Positions 58,463 to 62,000 of a DNA stretch of 62,000 nucleotides are shown one piece after another. Position 1 is the first letter of the stretch, and every line of letters starts with the position of its first letter. Below the pieces are notes generated by a model. The model saw nothing but the letters and a program-made list of their open reading frames with translations. It was not told the origin of the DNA and searched no databases. A program made the translations under genes and the position numbers. The stretch comes from Symbiodinium natans (lineage: Eukaryota > Sar > Dinophyceae > Suessiales > Symbiodiniaceae), in assembly GCA_905221605.1 (NCBI GenBank), contig CAJNDS010000260.1, forward strand, positions 1 to 62,000. Direction: 5' to 3'.

Positions 58463-61275
58463 TCACTTGAAGGCCGGGATTCCTGTTATCGCACGGCCTG
58501 GCACGGCAGTGTGTTCCCGAGTAGAACAAAGATGGAACATCCAAACATTGCGCGCCTAGAACCAAGGCGTGGATGTCCGCCGTGCCCTCGTAAGTGTTAA
58601 CCGCCTGCTCAGGTTCGACTGCGCTGCGCTGTTCAGTGAACACCCTGAGAACACAAAGAACCATGATGGAACAGCCTCAAGGTTGCATACGTGGCGGATG
58701 ATATGGTACTCGTCCACGATTCCATTCCCTGCAGCTCACAACCCAGTCAATAACCCTTAAAAATCTGAGTTCCGAATGGATTCTCCATGTCCAAGGCTTT
58801 AACTAAGGCACGTAAGCATGCCAACACGGATCACCTATGCAGCTATGACGAAGCTGTTCCACAGGCCTGCTATTCAGAATCTTACGAGCAAGCCAGGAAC
58901 TAATCTCAACAACAAACAGCAAAGCATGCATGCTCAATAGATATACAGACATACACGTTCTCCCTTCCATGATGATGAGCTTATGCAATCGCCTCCAAGC
59001 ATGTCCCGGCAGGTGCGCGCGATCTCCAAAGCCTCGCCATGGGAATAGAGCTATTCGTCGATCTGAGGTTTTCCTACATTGGGCGTTTGCTCGGTGAACC
59101 TGGGATTTGTGATGACGGCCCAAAACGTACAAGACGTGCTTTGAAAGAAGGGCTGGGCATCCTTCGCTGCCCCGATCAAGCAGGTTTTGCTGTGCCGAAG
59201 TGCACCCTTTCGCTAGGGGCAAGAAAAGCATGGCGACTAAGAGGAAGCCTGAAAGGTCACGATCGCACATGCAACTGTGCCAAAATAGAAATTGCACGAT
59301 GTCTGCTTCAGTCGACAATCACAGGCCTTTGTACACGAATTGCGCTTCATCATGGAGATGACATTGGAGTGCAAATTGCCAGCCTGCAAACAAACAAGGC
59401 CCTTCATTTGACAAAATCTGGCACGTAGAACTACTTTGCCAGATGAACGTGCTGAATGAATGCACCGATGATGTTGGATGTTGAAATCGCGAGATACCCC
59501 CCCCCCCCAACGGGGTGGGTAGTTGCCCACCTTTCCAAGGATGGTGGGGTGTCTGGGGGGGTTGGACCATCCTTACGAAGGACCACTTGCGCAGGCGCAA
59601 GCGCAGTCAAGGGCAACAACAATGCACTCCCTTCTTTTCCCCAACGCACCAGATACGCATTTTACAAAAGGGGGGGGGATTATCGTGAGCCAACCTGCAA
59701 AACAAACGCTTGAAACGGCAGCACCCAGTGCCTACCTGCAATGGTACGTTGGGGTAAGCTCCAAGGTTGCGAGCATCCATTCAATCAAAGTCGTTTCATT
59801 CCGCTCCACAGGCAGTCAGGTCTTGTAAGTATGCAGTTAGCTAATCGGCGCGAGCGACATGACTAGAGCAAGGGAGCATGGTGAAGCAATCCGGGGATTC
59901 AAGATCACCCTACGAATAAGACTTACCACCAAGGCCTTGTCGGCCACGCACAATGCAAAACAAACCACCCCTAGGAGATGGCACCTGGCAACCACATCCC
60001 AGAGCCATGTGCAAAAACACAAGGTGCAGACTGCCACGGTGAGCGCGGCAACAGTGGAAACCACATTCTATGACAACCTGTTGAAGCCGCGATGTCAAGC
60101 TTTGCGGAGTCATCAAACAAAGCTGAGTTGGGCTACAGCCATCCCGATCACTGTATCATCTGTATCACCACACAATGACGTTGCAAACGGTGGCACTGGT
60201 TCCGGATGCCAAAGCCAACCCCCTCCCCTCAAGCTCCACAGTTGAAGAACATGTCGCGACTTACTTGCATCCCAGTCCTGAAGAAGAAAAGCGCGGCGCA
60301 GAGAGACACTGAATACACGAAGGCCAAACAAAATCACTGCGATCACCCTATTGCATTCATGTATGCATCATGCCTTCTAAAAAGTTCTTTCGGCAGTCCG
60401 GTAACCGAGAGCTTGCCATTGTCTGCACTCTGCTTGACAGGCACCCGAAAGCATCATTTGACATATTTCGCAACCGTGACTGACTGTAATCTCATACCTT
60501 GTACCCGACACGGCCTCCTTCATGCGAGTAGCTTGCAGTACTGCATTCAGTCCGATAGTGATGTCCTGGCCAGACATGCGATGGTCTGCAGGAGGACTTC
60601 TGAAGTGCCCATATGAAACTTAGCTCCTGCCCCCACACGGCCCTACACGGCCCACCCGGCTGGGCCGGATTCTGGGCGCCCCGCCGTCATCGCACTGGCC
60701 ATCTTGAACTGAACCTGCGAGAAGAGGCACCGGATAGCTGGAACGCCCAGAGCTGGTGTGCGCTGGCAAGCTCCCTTTAACTGAGTTCCATCTATGGCTT
60801 GCTGCAAGACTAGGCAGCCCAGTCCGAGTCCAATTTCCCAACATAACATTCTTCCCGCAATGCCCCGCGCACGAGCTGGTTGGCGGCAAGGGGGCGGCCA
60901 AACTGCTTTCTGTCCAAGGTGTAGCGCCTTGTGAACGTCATACAATTGGAAAAGCTTGGACAAAACTCTTACAAAGCTTGCCGATCCTCAAGTGGATGTG
61001 GGCAGGATTCGCTACATGTTTCAGAGCATTGCAAAGTCGTCAAGTGACGTTGCTTTGGGGCAGTTCGGTTGCCACAATGGCCTCGCAGTTTCGAGGCAAA
61101 ACTCTGCAGCGCCCAGAGCACCCCAGGCGATACCTGCAGACATGAAAACCTACGGAGTTTTTGAGTTCTTTGCATCATTGGACTTTTGCAGGCAACCAGG
61201 CATCTTGCAAACAAGGCGCCGAGCCGAGCTGAATTCAAGCAGGCAAAGGGCCCACGCATTCCCGTGACATTGGGC
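58463..61275 (-). CDS. GCDH: Glutaryl-CoA dehydrogenase, C-terminal half (at least nine exons)
   Basis: FAD enzyme that oxidises and decarboxylates glutaryl-CoA to crotonyl-CoA in lysine/tryptophan breakdown, normally mitochondrial, passing electrons to ETF. Exons: 61275-61220 (NVTGMRGPFACLNSARLG), 61133-61082 (IAWGALGAAEFCLETA), 60927-60873 (YTLDRKQFGRPLAANQL), 60714 to about 60680 (VQFKMASAMTA), 59383-59327 (AGNLHSNVISMMKRNSCTK), 59032-58993 (ALEIARTCRDMLG), 58728-58676 (GNGIVDEYHIIRHVCNLE), 58604-58556 (AVNTYEGTADIHALVLG), 58497-58463 (RAITGIPAFK, TGA). DMLGGNGIVDEYHIIRHVCN fits the acyl-CoA dehydrogenase signature 2. The Glu of TYEGT is the expected catalytic base, and TYEGTxDIHAL is typical of this subfamily. 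Donors are GC except one GT. One internal piece between about 60680 and 59383 is unresolved (candidate near 60150). The N-terminal half is not recognised and should lie at 61280-62000 or beyond. Confidence 0.96.
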
Positions 61276-62000
61276 CTCACATTGAAAGCGCGAGAATCAA
61301 CAAGAACCGCGTAAAGTCGATGTCTTACCCAGGTTTAGGGAAATGGGCAACTTAAACAACGCGTACCCTTCTCATGGCTGTACGTGTGCCCGCGTTCATG
61401 ACTCTGCACACTTTTGGCCTTAAATCTGGGCGTTGATCTCAAAGAAATTGTTGAGCCCCCTACGTGTTAATAAGGTATTCAGGGACAGATAGCCATTTCG
61501 GGAACAGGTGCTGTGATCAACTACCATTTTTTCGAGCATTCGGCCTCCGGAATCCTTGAAAGTAGGTCACGTCAGTCCAAGTCAGGGGTTCCTGATTTCC
61601 TAGGGGAAATGCGCATGTACAAGCCTCGAAGACTGAATCTTTGACTCGAATCCAAAAGCGACAATCGTGCAGGCATGGATGCTTCGGTCATCCGCACGCA
61701 GTTGGGTAGTTAGTAGGCGGGGGTGCCTGCTGCTACTACGGTTGGGGGGGTGCCGTTTTCTTTTTTCACGTGCTTTCATTCTGGTCTATCTCCACAACAA
61801 TCGCTCTTTCCCGAGTTTTGAGCTTGTTTCTGAAGCTTCGCTTTTCGATGCCATTCTTTTTGTGACTGGTTGTTCTCCGTTCTGTCACGTTTTTGTGTCC
61901 TGGGAGGTATGTTTTCGTTTCATGGTGTTGCGTTGCGTTTTGGTGCCACCGTAGTGATTTTTCGTTTCGCATCGGCATTTACACTGTTTGCGTGTCAGCG
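61276..62000. other. Right end; no feature recognised
   Basis: By position this is upstream of the first recognised dehydrogenase exon and may be a long intron. I find no piece matching the N-terminal half of the enzyme. A T/G-rich plus frame (61667-61954) is open but not protein-like. Confidence 0.4.

Overview
The window looks like nuclear DNA of a dinoflagellate, probably Symbiodiniaceae or a relative; the genus cannot be told from sequence alone. The reasons are: intron-rich genes with short exons; introns that mostly start with GC or GA rather than GT and end in AG followed by G; four interstitial blocks of (TTTAGGG)n, the plant/dinoflagellate-type telomere repeat; many micro- and minisatellites; and every gene I can identify lying on the same (minus) strand. 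There are no bacterial features such as ribosome binding sites, operons, CRISPR arrays or insertion sequences. No long uninterrupted gene exists, and the long open frames are mostly repeats or exon fragments.

Four genes can be read across introns by joining conserved pieces on the minus strand: a CDK10/CDK11-family protein kinase (6953 to 4491, ten exons, 5' end not found), a LOTUS/OST-HTH domain protein (about 35335 to 34173), a short-chain dehydrogenase/reductase of the retinol-dehydrogenase type (54221 to 51764, four exons, apparently complete), and the C-terminal half of glutaryl-CoA dehydrogenase (61275 to 58463, at least nine exons). Across these, 23 introns were placed: 15 start GC, 5 GA and 3 GT, and all end AG. 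In 12 of the 23 the first two bases of the intron are repeated as the first two bases of the next exon. Two further minus-strand genes are supported by repeated or coiled-coil exon signatures: a tandem-repeat, possibly beta-trefoil (ricin-B-like fold) protein (about 3400 to 290, running off the left edge), and a coiled-coil protein (about 38510 to 37603). A Q-rich/coiled-coil gene lies at about 32290 to 30530.

Layout: 0.3-3.4 kb repeat-domain gene; 3.6-4.3 kb coding-like; 4.5-7 kb kinase; 8.2-21.3 kb scattered minus-strand exon-like pieces around repeats and an 800-bp pyrimidine tract; 21.6-26.4 kb mostly repeats (minisatellites, a foldback element, a telomere block); 28.7-32.3 kb coding-like; 34.2-36.2 kb LOTUS gene; 37.6-38.5 kb coiled-coil gene; 39.4-45.3 kb coding-like pieces around an AT-rich island and telomere repeats; 45.5-50.7 kb repeats; 51.8-54.2 kb SDR; 56-58 kb AT-rich spacer; 58.5-61.3 kb glutaryl-CoA dehydrogenase. 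The genes do not form a pathway; they look like a co-oriented array of unrelated housekeeping and regulatory genes, as is usual in dinoflagellates. Exon-like pieces called 'unidentified' rest only on protein-like composition and splice-like edges, and their confidence is low.
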